NCBI GenBank assembly: GCA_012719395.1
Contig: JAAYAL010000025.1
Coordinates: 72,558-136,557 of the forward strand
From: Gaiellales bacterium
GTDB lineage: Bacteria; Actinomycetota; Thermoleophilia; RBG-16-64-13
Length of the DNA stretch: 64,000 nt
Direction of reading: 5' to 3'
Part shown: positions 36,543 to 47,350 of the stretch, in pieces
Position numbering within the stretch: position 1 is the first letter of the stretch
Layout of the letters: each line of letters starts with the position of its first letter
Translations under genes and position numbers: made by a program
The notes under the pieces: generated by a model
What the model saw: only the letters and a program-made list of their open reading frames with translations
Database searches by the model: none
Told to the model about the DNA's origin: nothing

Positions 36543-38162
36543 ATGGCCAACGTGGAACCTGAGTTGCAGGAGCCCCTGGGGCTGGAGGACTACCTCCGGG
36601 TGGTCAGAGAGCGGGCCTGGATCATCGTGGCGGCCGTGATCATCGGAGCCCTTGCGGCGTTCGCGTACTCGCAGAGCGTCACACCTCTCTACAGCGCCTC
36701 CGCCAGTCTGGTGTACGAGAAGACCAATCTGGACACGGCGCTGTTGGGGACGCAACTCACGGGCGAGTCGAACCGCCTGCGTACGCTGGAGACGGCGGCT
36801 GCCGCCGTGGGGCAGGACGTATCCATAGCCGAAGGAGTCAAGACCCAGCTTGGCTCTACAGAATCCGCCGAGGCGCTCTCAGACATGGTCAGCGCCCGCG
36901 CCGACAAAGACCGCGATCTCATCACCATCGAGGCGGTGAGCGCCGATCCCGGCCAGGCGGCAGGGGTGGCCAACGCTTTCGCCGATCAGTTCGTCATCTA
37001 CCGCCAGAACGCGGCGCGCAAGACCGTGGCGGCGGCGCGTGACGTGGTGAAGGAGCAACTGGACGCTCTCAAGCCCAGTGAGCTGCAGGGCTCCTACGCT
37101 CTGATGCTGCAGGAGAAGTATGAGACGCTGCGCATCCTGGAGTCCATGCAGACGGGCGGTTTCAGCGTGCTGAGCCAGGCCGCGGTGCCACAAAGCCCCT
37201 TCACGCCGCGCACCACCCGCAACATCCTTCTGGGATTGTTGGTTGGCCTCGTTGTGGGAGCCGGGCTGGCCTTCCTCATTGACTACCTCGACAAAAGGGT
37301 CAAGGACGAGAGGACGCTGGAGAACGAGTTGGGTGTCCCGGTGCTGGCGGCCATCCCCGACGTGGACAGGCGCCGGCGCCTGGGCAAAGACCGCGGGCGC
37401 TCCGCCGCGCCGGTGGGCTTCGCCACCCACCGTTCCCTGCTGGAGCCGTTTCGCACCTTGCGCTCCAGCCTGCAGTACTTCAGCGTGGAGAATCAGCGCC
37501 CCGTGTGGCTCATCACCAGCGCGCTGTCCCGCGAAGGGAAGACAGTCACCACCATCAACCTGGCCCTCAGCCTGGCCCTCTCTGGCAAACGGGTGATCGT
37601 GGTGGAAGCCGACCTGCGCCGGCCCATGGTGGACACGTACCTGGGCCTCGGCGCGCGGGAGGGCTTGTCCGACGTGTTGGCCGGGATGAAACAGCCCACC
37701 GAGGTCCTGCAGTTGGTCAAGGCCACGGACTACCTGCCCGCGGGCGGCCAGAACCGGCAGGCAGAGATGGGTTCGCGACCCATGCATCGCAACCTCTACG
37801 TGATGGCCTCCGGTCCGTTGCCCCCCAACCCGGCCGAACTGCTTTCTTCCGCCCGCATGGCCAAGGTGGTCAAGGAGCTGGCGGAGACCGCCGATTGCGT
37901 GCTCATTGACACTCCACCGGTGCTCCTGGTGTCAGATGCCCTGGTGCTGTCTAAACACGTGGATGGCGTCATTCTGGCCGCTCGCCTGAACTCCACCACC
38001 CGCGATGAAGTGCGCGAGATGCGCAGCCTGCTGGACCGCGCCGGCGTGCGCGTCATCGGCACCGTGGCCGGAGGGACGAAACGGGGCCCCGGCTACTACC
38101 GCAAGCGGGGCTACGGAGGCTACAAGTACGGCTACGACTACGGCTACGAGGCCGAGGAATAG
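36543..38162 (+). CDS. Wzz/Wzc-like polysaccharide copolymerase with BY-kinase domain
   Basis: LEDYLRVVRERAWIIVAAVIIGALAAFAYS; Walker A-like SREGKTVTTINLALSLA; VVEADLRRPMVDTYLGL; CVLIDTPPVLLVSDA; Tyr-rich tail. Confidence 0.9.
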   Translation: MANVEPELQEPLGLEDYLRVVRERAWIIVAAVIIGALAAFAYSQSVTPLYSASASLVYEKTNLDTALLGTQLTGESNRLRTLETAAAAVGQDVSIAEGVKTQLGSTESAEALSDMVSARADKDRDLITIEAVSADPGQAAGVANAFADQFVIYRQNAARKTVAAARDVVKEQLDALKPSELQGSYALMLQEKYETLRILESMQTGGFSVLSQAAVPQSPFTPRTTRNILLGLLVGLVVGAGLAFLIDYLDKRVKDERTLENELGVPVLAAIPDVDRRRRLGKDRGRSAAPVGFATHRSLLEPFRTLRSSLQYFSVENQRPVWLITSALSREGKTVTTINLALSLALSGKRVIVVEADLRRPMVDTYLGLGAREGLSDVLAGMKQPTEVLQLVKATDYLPAGGQNRQAEMGSRPMHRNLYVMASGPLPPNPAELLSSARMAKVVKELAETADCVLIDTPPVLLVSDALVLSKHVDGVILAARLNSTTRDEVREMRSLLDRAGVRVIGTVAGGTKRGPGYYRKRGYGGYKYGYDYGYEAEE

Positions 38163-38235
38163 GCCCGGGAGGCCGGTACCTCGAGCGCGGGTGGCCTTGC
38201 TATGCTGAAACACATCAGGCAACCACCTTGTCCAT

Positions 38236-38577
38236 GTGCAGGAAGGTCGGCTCGGAGATCTTGGCCTTTTCCTTCGTATGCTCGACGGTCATGCTGACCA
38301 AGGCTCCATTGGCGTCCATGTGGAGGAAGCCTGGTGGCCCATCCCCTGCCCCTTGCCCGGGGCGGCCGTGGCCGAGATCCCCTGCACCGCCTTCGGCAGG
38401 CGGGGTGTACCGGTGCGTCTCATCGTGCGCTGGGTGCCTCCCAGCCCGGGGAGTCAACTGGCTCTCTTTGCCGCCTACGCCTACCACGCCTTCATCGCCG
38501 ACCGCGTGGGTGACACGGATGGTGGGGCACGGCCGCCTCACCACTGCCACGCTCAGGCGGCGCTTCCTTTCGTTTCC
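38236..38577 (+). pseudogene. IS1380-family transposase C-terminal debris (internally deleted, frameshifted)
   Basis: VEEAWWPIPCPLPGAAVAEIPCTAF..VPVRLIVRWVPPSPGSQLALFAAYAYHAFIADRVGDT, then in another frame TTATLRRRFLSFP. Confidence 0.6.
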
Positions 38578-38692
38578 GGAGCCGGTGGCGCAAGAGCTTG
38601 GTGAGAACTCGCTGATGTTCGAAGTCCATCCGACTCTCACCGTAAGCCACATGACAGGAATGGCGGATATCGTGGAAGAAGTCATGGCGTAG
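38578..38692 (+). pseudogene. DegT/DnrJ/EryC1 aminotransferase 3'-terminal remnant
   Basis: EPVAQELGENSLMFEVHPTLTVSHMTGMADIVEEVMA resembles the conserved C-terminus of DegT-family sugar aminotransferases. Confidence 0.6.
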
Positions 38693-38776
38693 GCCACCGG
38701 GTAGGTTTTTGTCCGGGGCAGGGTGATGCGCGGCGATGCATAACGCGCATTCCCATCTCGGCCCACTGTTGCTAGG

Positions 38777-40834
38777 ATGGCTACCGGTTGGTTCCACGAG
38801 TGGGGGGAGACTGGCTTGACCGGCGTTAGGCACGTGCTCGGCCGTATGACGCGCCGCCGCCTGCTGGCCGTCCTGCTGGACGTCATCATCATCGTTCTGG
38901 CCTACGATGTGATCTTGGGATTCCGTTTCCAGAGGGCGGTGCCGGACGACTTTGTGCTCGGCTCCCCCAGGGTCCTGCACTTCCTGGTCATCGCCGTGGT
39001 GGTCCATGTGGGGTTCAACGCCGGCTATCACGTGTACTCCATCGTCAATCGCTACGTGGGCCTGCCGCAGGCCAGTTGGATAGCGGGGGCCACAATCGCC
39101 TCTGTCCTTGTCCTGCTGCTGGTGGACCTGGGCTGGCTCTTCACCGGCGCGTTCCTCATGCCGCTCTCCGTGGTGCTGCTGGGAGGAGCCACGGCCGGCG
39201 TGGCCATGATCGCGGTGCGCTTCTACAGTCGTGTCTTCCAGATGCAGAGCCTAAGGGCGGTTCGTTCCGGCAGGCGGATGGTGTTGGTGGGCGCGGGTTC
39301 GGCGGCGGAGATGCTAGTGCGGCAGGTGGACGGCACCCCTTCCCTGGACGTGAGGATCGTGGGGCTGCTCGATGATGACCCCCAGATGCAGCACATGCGC
39401 ATCCACAACTATCCGGTGCTGGGGACCATAGATGACGCGGTCCGCGTGGCCGCGGAGCACGAGGTGGAGGAGTTCGTGATAGCCATCCCTTCCGCCGGCA
39501 CCAGGGAGATGGAACGCATCTACAGCGAGCTCAAGAACACGGGTGCAGCCATCAGAACGCTTCCCTCAGTGTCCGAGCTTTTCGGGGGCAAGGTGAGCTT
39601 GACCGATATCCGCGAGCTCGATATTGAGGATGTCCTGGGCCGTCCTCCCGTGCAGACCGATCTGGCTGCCATCGCCAGCTACATCAAGGGCAGGCGGGTG
39701 CTGGTGACGGGGGCCGGGGGCTCCATAGGGTCGGAGCTGTGCCGGCAAATAGCCTCCTTCGCTCCCGAGAAGCTGGTGCTGGTGGATCGTGACGAGTCGG
39801 CCCTCTACGCTCTGCACGAGGAGCTGCGCGGCCGGGCATTCTCCCGGTATTCGCTGGTGGCCACGCATATCCAGCAGTCCCGGAAGATGCGTCGCATCAT
39901 GGAGGAGCATCGTCCTCACGTGGTCTTTCACGCGGCGGCCTTCAAGCACGTGCCTCTGATGGAGCACTCGCCGGACGAGGCCGTCTTGAACAACGTGATG
40001 GGCACCATGGTGGTGGCGAAGGCCGCGGCCGGCGCCGGGGTGGAGCGTTTTGTCAACATCTCCACCGACAAGGCGGCCGACCCCGTGAGCGTCATGGGGG
40101 TGAGCAAGCGGGTAGCGGAACTGGTGGTGCGGCACGTGGGCGCCCAGAACCTCCAGACCTGCTTCTGCTCCGTGAGGTTCGGCAACGTGCTGGGGAGCCG
40201 GGGGAGCCTGCTGCCCATCTTTCGCCGGCAGATCAAGGAGGGCGGCCCGCTGACCGTCACCCACCGCGACATGACCCGCTATTTCATGTCCATCGCCGAG
40301 GCTGTGCAGCTGGTGCTGCAGGCTGCCTCCATGTCCACGCACGTGGACGAGCAGGGGGCGGTGTTCGTGCTGGAGATGGGTGAGCCCGTCAGGATTCTGG
40401 AGTTGGCCGAGAAGATGATCCGGTTCGCCGGCCACGGAGTGGCTGCCGACATCCAGATAGCGTTCACGGGCCTCCGGCCGGGCGAGAAGCTGCACGAGGT
40501 ATTGGTGGGCACCCTGGAGCACAGTGCGCCCACCTCCCACCCCATGGTCTTCCTGGTTCGTCCTGGTGCCCTCGCGAGCGAGACGGCGGGGGTGACCCCG
40601 GGAACCGGCTTCGGCCAGAAGCTCGACGGGTTGATCAGCCTGGCGTGCCACCATGCGGGTCGCGATACGTTGGTGGCGGCGTTGGGCGAGCTTGTTCCCA
40701 CCTACCGGCCCTTCGCCTTGGAGGAGGCCGGGGCCTTCCCGGTGGGTGCTGACGGCCAACGGGACGGAGCTCCCGTGGAGCAGGGGGGGTGGCGGCCGGA
40801 GGAGGCGGAGGCGGAGGCGCCCGTGGCGTCGTAA
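38777..40834 (+). CDS. CapD/FlaA1/PglF-like nucleoside-diphosphate-sugar dehydratase/epimerase
   Basis: N-terminal TM helices; RRMVLVGAGSAAEMLVRQV; VLVTGAGGSIGSELCRQI; HAAAFKHVPLMEHSPDEAVLNNVMGT; VRFGNVLGSRGSLLPIF. Confidence 0.92.
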   Translation: MATGWFHEWGETGLTGVRHVLGRMTRRRLLAVLLDVIIIVLAYDVILGFRFQRAVPDDFVLGSPRVLHFLVIAVVVHVGFNAGYHVYSIVNRYVGLPQASWIAGATIASVLVLLLVDLGWLFTGAFLMPLSVVLLGGATAGVAMIAVRFYSRVFQMQSLRAVRSGRRMVLVGAGSAAEMLVRQVDGTPSLDVRIVGLLDDDPQMQHMRIHNYPVLGTIDDAVRVAAEHEVEEFVIAIPSAGTREMERIYSELKNTGAAIRTLPSVSELFGGKVSLTDIRELDIEDVLGRPPVQTDLAAIASYIKGRRVLVTGAGGSIGSELCRQIASFAPEKLVLVDRDESALYALHEELRGRAFSRYSLVATHIQQSRKMRRIMEEHRPHVVFHAAAFKHVPLMEHSPDEAVLNNVMGTMVVAKAAAGAGVERFVNISTDKAADPVSVMGVSKRVAELVVRHVGAQNLQTCFCSVRFGNVLGSRGSLLPIFRRQIKEGGPLTVTHRDMTRYFMSIAEAVQLVLQAASMSTHVDEQGAVFVLEMGEPVRILELAEKMIRFAGHGVAADIQIAFTGLRPGEKLHEVLVGTLEHSAPTSHPMVFLVRPGALASETAGVTPGTGFGQKLDGLISLACHHAGRDTLVAALGELVPTYRPFALEEAGAFPVGADGQRDGAPVEQGGWRPEEAEAEAPVAS

Positions 40835-40873
40835 GGGCCTCTGGTGCCCACCTTCGCTTTCGTTCCCGTCAGG

Positions 40874-40880
40874 AGTAGAA
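40874..40880 (+). promoter_or_regulatory. Candidate pyrB -10 element (approximate position)
   Basis: aggagTAGAATcgg with TTCGCT about 17 nt upstream. Confidence 0.35.
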
Positions 40881-40900
40881 TCGGTGCGGCAGGTGAGGTC

Positions 40901-40935
40901 GACCTTTAAGCGTGCCCAGCGAGGCCGGAAGGGAG
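40901..40935 (+). promoter_or_regulatory. PyrR-binding-loop-like mRNA leader of pyrB
   Basis: gaCCTTTAAGcgtgCCCAGCGAGGccggAAGGgag compared with CCUUUAA..CCAGAGAGG..AAGG; basal CCTT/AAGG pairing overlaps the Shine-Dalgarno AAGGGAG before ATG 40943. Confidence 0.6.
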
Positions 40936-40942
40936 CCGCCCG

Positions 40943-41860
40943 ATGCATCTCGTCTCTATCGATGATCTCTCCGTGTCCGATATCGAGGGTCTGTTCCAGC
41001 TGAGTGACGGTTTCCTCGAAGTCTCCGCCCGCCCCATCAAGAAAGTCCCCACGCTGCGCGGCCGCACGCAGGTCAACATGTTCTTCGAGCCCAGCACGCG
41101 CACGCAGGCCTCCTTCGAACTGGCGGGGAAGCGGTTGTCGGCGGACGTCATCAATATCAAGGGGTCGTCGTCGGCGGTGGCCAAGGGCGAGAGCCTGAAG
41201 GACACCGTCCTTACCCTGGAGAGCTACCGGCCGGACATCATCGTCATCCGCCACGCCCAGGTGGGCGCCGCGCGGCTGGCCACCCACTTCACGCGCGCCT
41301 CGGTCATCAACGCCGGCGACGGTACCGGTGAGCATCCCACCCAGTGCCTCCTGGACCTGTACAGCCTGCGCCGCGTGTATGGAGCACTGCACGGGCTCAA
41401 GGTGGCCATCGTGGGGGATGTGCTCAACAGCCGGGTGGCCCGCTCCAACGTGTTCGGCTTCCGCAAGATGGGGATCGAGGTGCGGCTGGTGGGGCCGCCC
41501 ACGCTGATGCCGCCCGGGATAGAGCAGTGGGGTGTGCCCACCTACTTTGACGTAGCCGCGCTGGAGGAGGTGGATGTCATCTACCTCCTGCGCATGCAGT
41601 TGGAGCGCGTGCAGGGGCGTCTGCCCGCCGTGCCCAGCCTGCGCGAGTACAGCCGGGTCTGGGGCCTGGACCCCTACAGGCTGCGCGCAGGGCAGCGGGT
41701 CATGCACCCGGGGCCCATCAACCGCGGCGTGGAGATGAGCGGCGATCTGGCCGACGCCGAGCAGTCCCTCATCCTGCATCAGGTGGAGTCGGGCTTGGCC
41801 CTGCGCATGGCCATCCTCTATCAAGCCCTGGCGCCGCAGCTCGAAGATGAAGCAGCCTAG
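40943..41860 (+). CDS. pyrB: Aspartate carbamoyltransferase catalytic subunit
   Basis: MFFEPSTRTQASFELAGKRL, VIRHAQVGAARL, NAGDGTGEHPTQCLLDLYSL, HPGPINRGVEM. Confidence 0.96.
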   Translation: MHLVSIDDLSVSDIEGLFQLSDGFLEVSARPIKKVPTLRGRTQVNMFFEPSTRTQASFELAGKRLSADVINIKGSSSAVAKGESLKDTVLTLESYRPDIIVIRHAQVGAARLATHFTRASVINAGDGTGEHPTQCLLDLYSLRRVYGALHGLKVAIVGDVLNSRVARSNVFGFRKMGIEVRLVGPPTLMPPGIEQWGVPTYFDVAALEEVDVIYLLRMQLERVQGRLPAVPSLREYSRVWGLDPYRLRAGQRVMHPGPINRGVEMSGDLADAEQSLILHQVESGLALRMAILYQALAPQLEDEAA

Positions 41861-41888
41861 ACGTGTCCCCTCGGGCCGAAAGGATCAC

Positions 41889-43311
<1,423 letters not shown>

Positions 43312-43319
<8 letters not shown>

Positions 43320-44571
43320 GGGGAGCACCCCGGGTTACGTGGTCCTGGAGAACGGCCGGGTCCTCACCGGCTTCGGGTTCGGGGCCGAAGGCGCGGTCTT
43401 CGGCGAGATCGTCTTCAACACCGGCATGACCGGGTACCAGGAGATCGTGACCGATCCCTCCTACCACGGCCAGATGGTCATTTTCACCTACCCCATGTTG
43501 GGCAACTACGGGGTCTCGGATCACAACCTGGAATCTGCCGACGTCCGCTCCCGAGCCGTGGTGGTGCGTGAGGTCAAAAACACCAACTACAACCGGACCT
43601 GCCCCGGGGCTTGGGTGGATTGGCTGGCGGAGCGGGGCGTGGTGGGAGTGGGGGGCGTGGACACCCGCGCCCTCACTCGGGTCATTCGCGAGCAGGGGGC
43701 CATGACCGCCTGCGTGGCGGCGGGACACGATGTGGGCGTGAACCGGCTGTTGGCGGAGATGAAGGACTTCCCGGTGCTGTCCGGTCAGGACCTGGTGCAG
43801 CACGTCACCTGTGACGAGCCGTATCTGGTGTGGGAGGGAGGGCCCCTCGCGGGAGAGCACCCCGGTGGCCGGGGGCCGGAGGTCTTCGCCGGGAGCGGGG
43901 CGCCTCACGCGGCCGATGGGCGGCCGTACAGGGTGGTGGCGTACGATTTCGGCCTCAAGCGTTCCATCCTGCGTCGGCTGACGGCGGCGGGCTGCCTGGT
44001 TCTGGTGGTGCCGGCCGCCTGCCCGCCCGAGGAGGTGCTGGCCTACCGGCCGGAGGGCGTCTTCCTCTCCAACGGGCCCGGCGACCCGGCGCCGCTCACC
44101 TATGCCGTCGACAACGTGCGTCACCTGTTGGGTCGGGTGCCGGTGTTCGGTATCTGCCTGGGACATCAGTTGCTCTCGCTGGCGGTGGGGCTCTCCACCT
44201 ACAAGCTGAAGTTCGGGCATCGCGGTATCAATCACCCGGTAAAGAACTACGCCGGGGGCTTCATCGAGATCACCAGCCAGAACCACGGGTTCGCGGTGGA
44301 GGCTCCTGCCGCGGTGAGGGAAGCCGTGGAGGCGGGGGCGGATGTGTCGGGCCTTGCGCCGTCGGTGCTCACGGTGGAGACAGCCTTCGGGCCCGCCCGC
44401 GTCACCCACCTGAATCTCAATGACGGGACGGTGGAGGGTCTCAGACTGGATGGCGCGCCCGCGTTCAGCGTGCAGTATCACCCGGAGGCGGGGCCCGGGC
44501 CGCACGACTCGCGGTACCTGTTCGCGGAGTTCGCGGCGCTGATGAAGGCTCGGCGGTCGGCTGCCGGGTAG
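43312..44571 (+). CDS. carA: Carbamoyl-phosphate synthase small subunit
   Basis: [73 protein letters not shown]. Confidence 0.96.
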
Positions 44572-44672
44572 CGGTCCGCTGGTGGAATCGCCGCAGGAGT
44601 GGGTGGCGCGGCGAACAGGGAGCGGGTGACCGGCCGCTGCAGGGCAGTGGCCGGCGAGCAAGGAGGGACAAC

Positions 44673-44972
44673 GTGGCCGTCGACAAGCAGGCCCAACCGC
44701 GAGAGGTCAAGATGCGCCTGCCGGAGGCTATCGCCCCCGGTGCGTACGCCAACGCCATGCTGGTGCAGCACAGCAAGCAGGAGTTCGTGCTGGATTTCGC
44801 CTGTGTGGTGGGCGGTAGCGGGCAGGTGGTGGCGCGGGTCATCACCTCTCCCGAGCACCTCAAGCGCATGGTGACGGGGCTGCAGAACGCGCTGGAGCGC
44901 TACGAGCGCTCCTTCGGCAGCCTGCAGGCGGAGGCACAGCCGGAGTTCAAGATCGGGTTTCAGCCGTCGTGA
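44673..44972 (+). CDS. DUF3467 family protein
   Basis: YANAMLVQHSKQEFVLDFACVV.., ARVITSPEHLKRMVTGLQNALERYE. Confidence 0.75.
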   Translation: MAVDKQAQPREVKMRLPEAIAPGAYANAMLVQHSKQEFVLDFACVVGGSGQVVARVITSPEHLKRMVTGLQNALERYERSFGSLQAEAQPEFKIGFQPS

Positions 44973-45066
44973 GGGAGGGCCGCGGCCGCTAGAGGCTGGC
45001 GCCGGGCGGCCCGTAGCGTGCTTTTGCCGAGGGGCCTGGATGGTCGGATAGGCAAGGAGGAAGGCC

Positions 45067-45612
45067 ATGATCGCGGTGGGTGAGAAGGCACCTCTGTTTG
45101 TGGCGGAGGGGACGCAGGGGGAGGTGAGCCTGGGCGCGTTATTGGAGAGAGGGCCGGTGGTGGTGTACTTCTTCCCCAAAGCCAACACCCCCGGTTGAAC
45201 GCTGGAAGGGGTGGAGTTCAACCACCTGCTGGACGATTTCCACGAGCTGGGCCTGGAGGTGGTGGGCATCTCGGTCGATGCCGCCAAGACCCAGGCGGGG
45301 TTCGCCGCCAAGCACGGTTTCCGTTTCCCCATGATCGGTGACAAGGAGCGCAAGATCGGCCCGCTCTACGGCGTCATGAAGAACGCGGACGGCACCGGCA
45401 GCACTCAGCGCGACACGGTGGTCGTGGGCAGGGACGGCATCGTGGTGCTGGCCTACGAGAAGGTGAAGGCCGCCGGGCATGCGGCGCGGGTCCTGGAGGA
45501 CGTGAATGCCGCGCGGGAGGGGTGGCCGGCGCCGGCTCTGCCCGCCTGCTGCCGGAGCCGCACTGCGGGCCGTGGCTCCCCGAGGGGGCCGGCCGGAGGA
45601 CGCGGCACCTGA
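45067..45612 (+). CDS. Peroxiredoxin (BCP/PrxQ-like), probable selenoprotein with in-frame UGA at 45196-45198
   Basis: Reading TGA as U gives MIAVGEKAPLFVAEGTQGEVSLGALLERGPVVVYFFPKANTPG-U-TLEGVEFNHLLDDFHELGLEVVGISVDAAKTQAGFAAKHGFRFPMIGDKERKIG; same frame as ORF 45211..45612. Confidence 0.82.
45209..45227 (+). promoter_or_regulatory. Bacterial SECIS-like hairpin downstream of UGA
   Basis: GGTGG-agttcaa-CCACC (45210-45214/45222-45226) plus G-U closure; apical loop begins 17 nt after the UGA and has G as its second base. Confidence 0.6.
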
Positions 45613-45637
45613 CCGGATTCCATGCTACGAATTGCGT

Positions 45638-47350
45638 ATGAGTGATACCAGGAGAGACGCAGTGAGCGGCCCGCCGGCACCCCGTGCGCCGTGCGCCGCC
45701 CGCGAGGATGGCTTCCGCCGGCCCCGCCGGCGTCTCTCTTGGCGCAGGTGGGCCATTTTGGGCGCCGCCCTGATCTTGCTGCTCCTGGTCGTGCTCCCGC
45801 CGGCGGGGTGCGGGGAGACGGCGGCTACCCTGGAGCAGCCGGTGGTGGAGGGCGGTGTCATTCGCGGCAGGGAGTCCTCCGGGGTGTGGAGTTACCTGGG
45901 CGTTCCCTACGCCGCGCCGCCGGTGGGTGATCTGCGCTGGAAACCTCCCCAAGCCGTCATCCCCTGGAAGCAGGTCCGGGTCTGCGATGAGTACGGCCCT
46001 TCCTGTCCCCAACGCACCGGCCTTATGCAGATCGGCCTGCTGAGCGTGGGCCACACCAGCGAGGACTGCCTTTACCTGAACGTGTGGACGCCGGCGGAGT
46101 CGCCCAAGGACAGGCTTCCGGTCATGGTGTGGATTCACGGTGGCTCCTTCACCGGCGGATCCGCCTCCATGCCACTGTACTCCGGCGAGACGCTGGCCCG
46201 CCGGGGCGGAGTGGTGGTGGTGGGCATCAACTACCGCCTGGGTCCCTTCGGCTTCCTGGCCCACCCTGCCCTGAGCGCCGAATCACCCCGGGGCATCTCG
46301 GGCAACTATGGGCTGCTGGATCAGATGGCGGCGCTCACCTGGGTCAAGGAGAACATAGGCGTTTTCGGGGGCGATGCCACCCGCGTCACCGTCTTTGGGG
46401 AGTCGGCCGGGGCCATCAGCGTGCTCCATCTCATGGCTTCACCGCTGGCCCAGGGGCTCTTCCAGCGCGCCATCGCGCAGAGCGGTGTCCTGTGGGAGGG
46501 AGGCCTGGGCTCCATCACGGGCACCACGCTGGGTGACGCGGAGCGGGCCGGCCGCGAATTCGTGGAGAGGCTGGGGCTGAGCGGAGCGTCAGTGATGGAG
46601 GGCATGAGGGCCCTCACCTCTGACCAGCTCCTGGCCGGGACTGGTGCCGCGCAAAACCCGCTGTCCCTGGGTCTGAGCTTCGGCCCGGTGGTGGACGGTC
46701 ATGTGCTGCCCGACACGGCCACGCGGGTGCTCGCCGCCACCAAGCAGATGGACGTGCCCTTGCTCATAGGCTCCAACGCCGATGAGGGAGAGCTGTTCCT
46801 CTCCGCCGTGGGTCAGCTGACGCCGGACCAGTATCGCGAATATGTGCGGGACTTGCTGGTGGAGAGCGCCTCGGCGGTGCTGGCGCTGTACCCGGCAGAC
46901 ACCAAGGAGGAGGTGTCGAAGGCGCTGAGCCGCATGGTGACGGAGATGGGCTTCGCCGCCACGGCCCGTTTCGCCGCCATCTGCATGAACTATCCCGGCA
47001 TCAAGTCCCCCGCTTACCTCTACCAGTTCACGCGGGTTCCCACCGAGGCCATCAGACTGCCGGGCGTGCCGCAGGGTGCCTTTCACGGCCTGGAGATACC
47101 CTACGTGTTCGGCAAAGCCGACACCTTCGGTGTGCAGAACCCGGTTGATCACAGCCTCTCGGAGGAGATGATAGGTATGTGGACCCGGTTCGCCGCCACG
47201 GGCAACCCGAACAAGCCGGGGAGCGACTTCTGGCCCACCTACGACCGTTCTGCCGACCGCTATCTGGAACTGGGGGATACCATCGTGGTGAAATCGGGGC
47301 TCTACAAGCAAGCCTGCGACCTGGCCGATGTCATTCGGGTGGCGAAATGA
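45638..47350 (+). CDS. Carboxylesterase type B family, N-terminal TM/signal anchor
   Basis: YLGVPYAAPPVGDLRWKPP, SEDCLYLNVWTP, VWIHGGSFTGG, VTVFGESAGAISVLHLMASP. Confidence 0.93.
   Translation: MSDTRRDAVSGPPAPRAPCAAREDGFRRPRRRLSWRRWAILGAALILLLLVVLPPAGCGETAATLEQPVVEGGVIRGRESSGVWSYLGVPYAAPPVGDLRWKPPQAVIPWKQVRVCDEYGPSCPQRTGLMQIGLLSVGHTSEDCLYLNVWTPAESPKDRLPVMVWIHGGSFTGGSASMPLYSGETLARRGGVVVVGINYRLGPFGFLAHPALSAESPRGISGNYGLLDQMAALTWVKENIGVFGGDATRVTVFGESAGAISVLHLMASPLAQGLFQRAIAQSGVLWEGGLGSITGTTLGDAERAGREFVERLGLSGASVMEGMRALTSDQLLAGTGAAQNPLSLGLSFGPVVDGHVLPDTATRVLAATKQMDVPLLIGSNADEGELFLSAVGQLTPDQYREYVRDLLVESASAVLALYPADTKEEVSKALSRMVTEMGFAATARFAAICMNYPGIKSPAYLYQFTRVPTEAIRLPGVPQGAFHGLEIPYVFGKADTFGVQNPVDHSLSEEMIGMWTRFAATGNPNKPGSDFWPTYDRSADRYLELGDTIVVKSGLYKQACDLADVIRVAK

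Noticed and set aside
39566-41824. 752-aa minus-strand ORF spanning capD-like and pyrB
   Set aside because: Antisense shadow across two well-supported + strand genes; low-complexity His/Gly/Gln-rich translation.
45196-45198. Treating the UGA in the peroxiredoxin as an ordinary nonsense mutation/pseudogene
   Set aside because: The UGA replaces exactly the peroxidatic Cys, flanking sequence is otherwise intact and a SECIS-like hairpin follows; Sec is the better explanation pending selABCD search.
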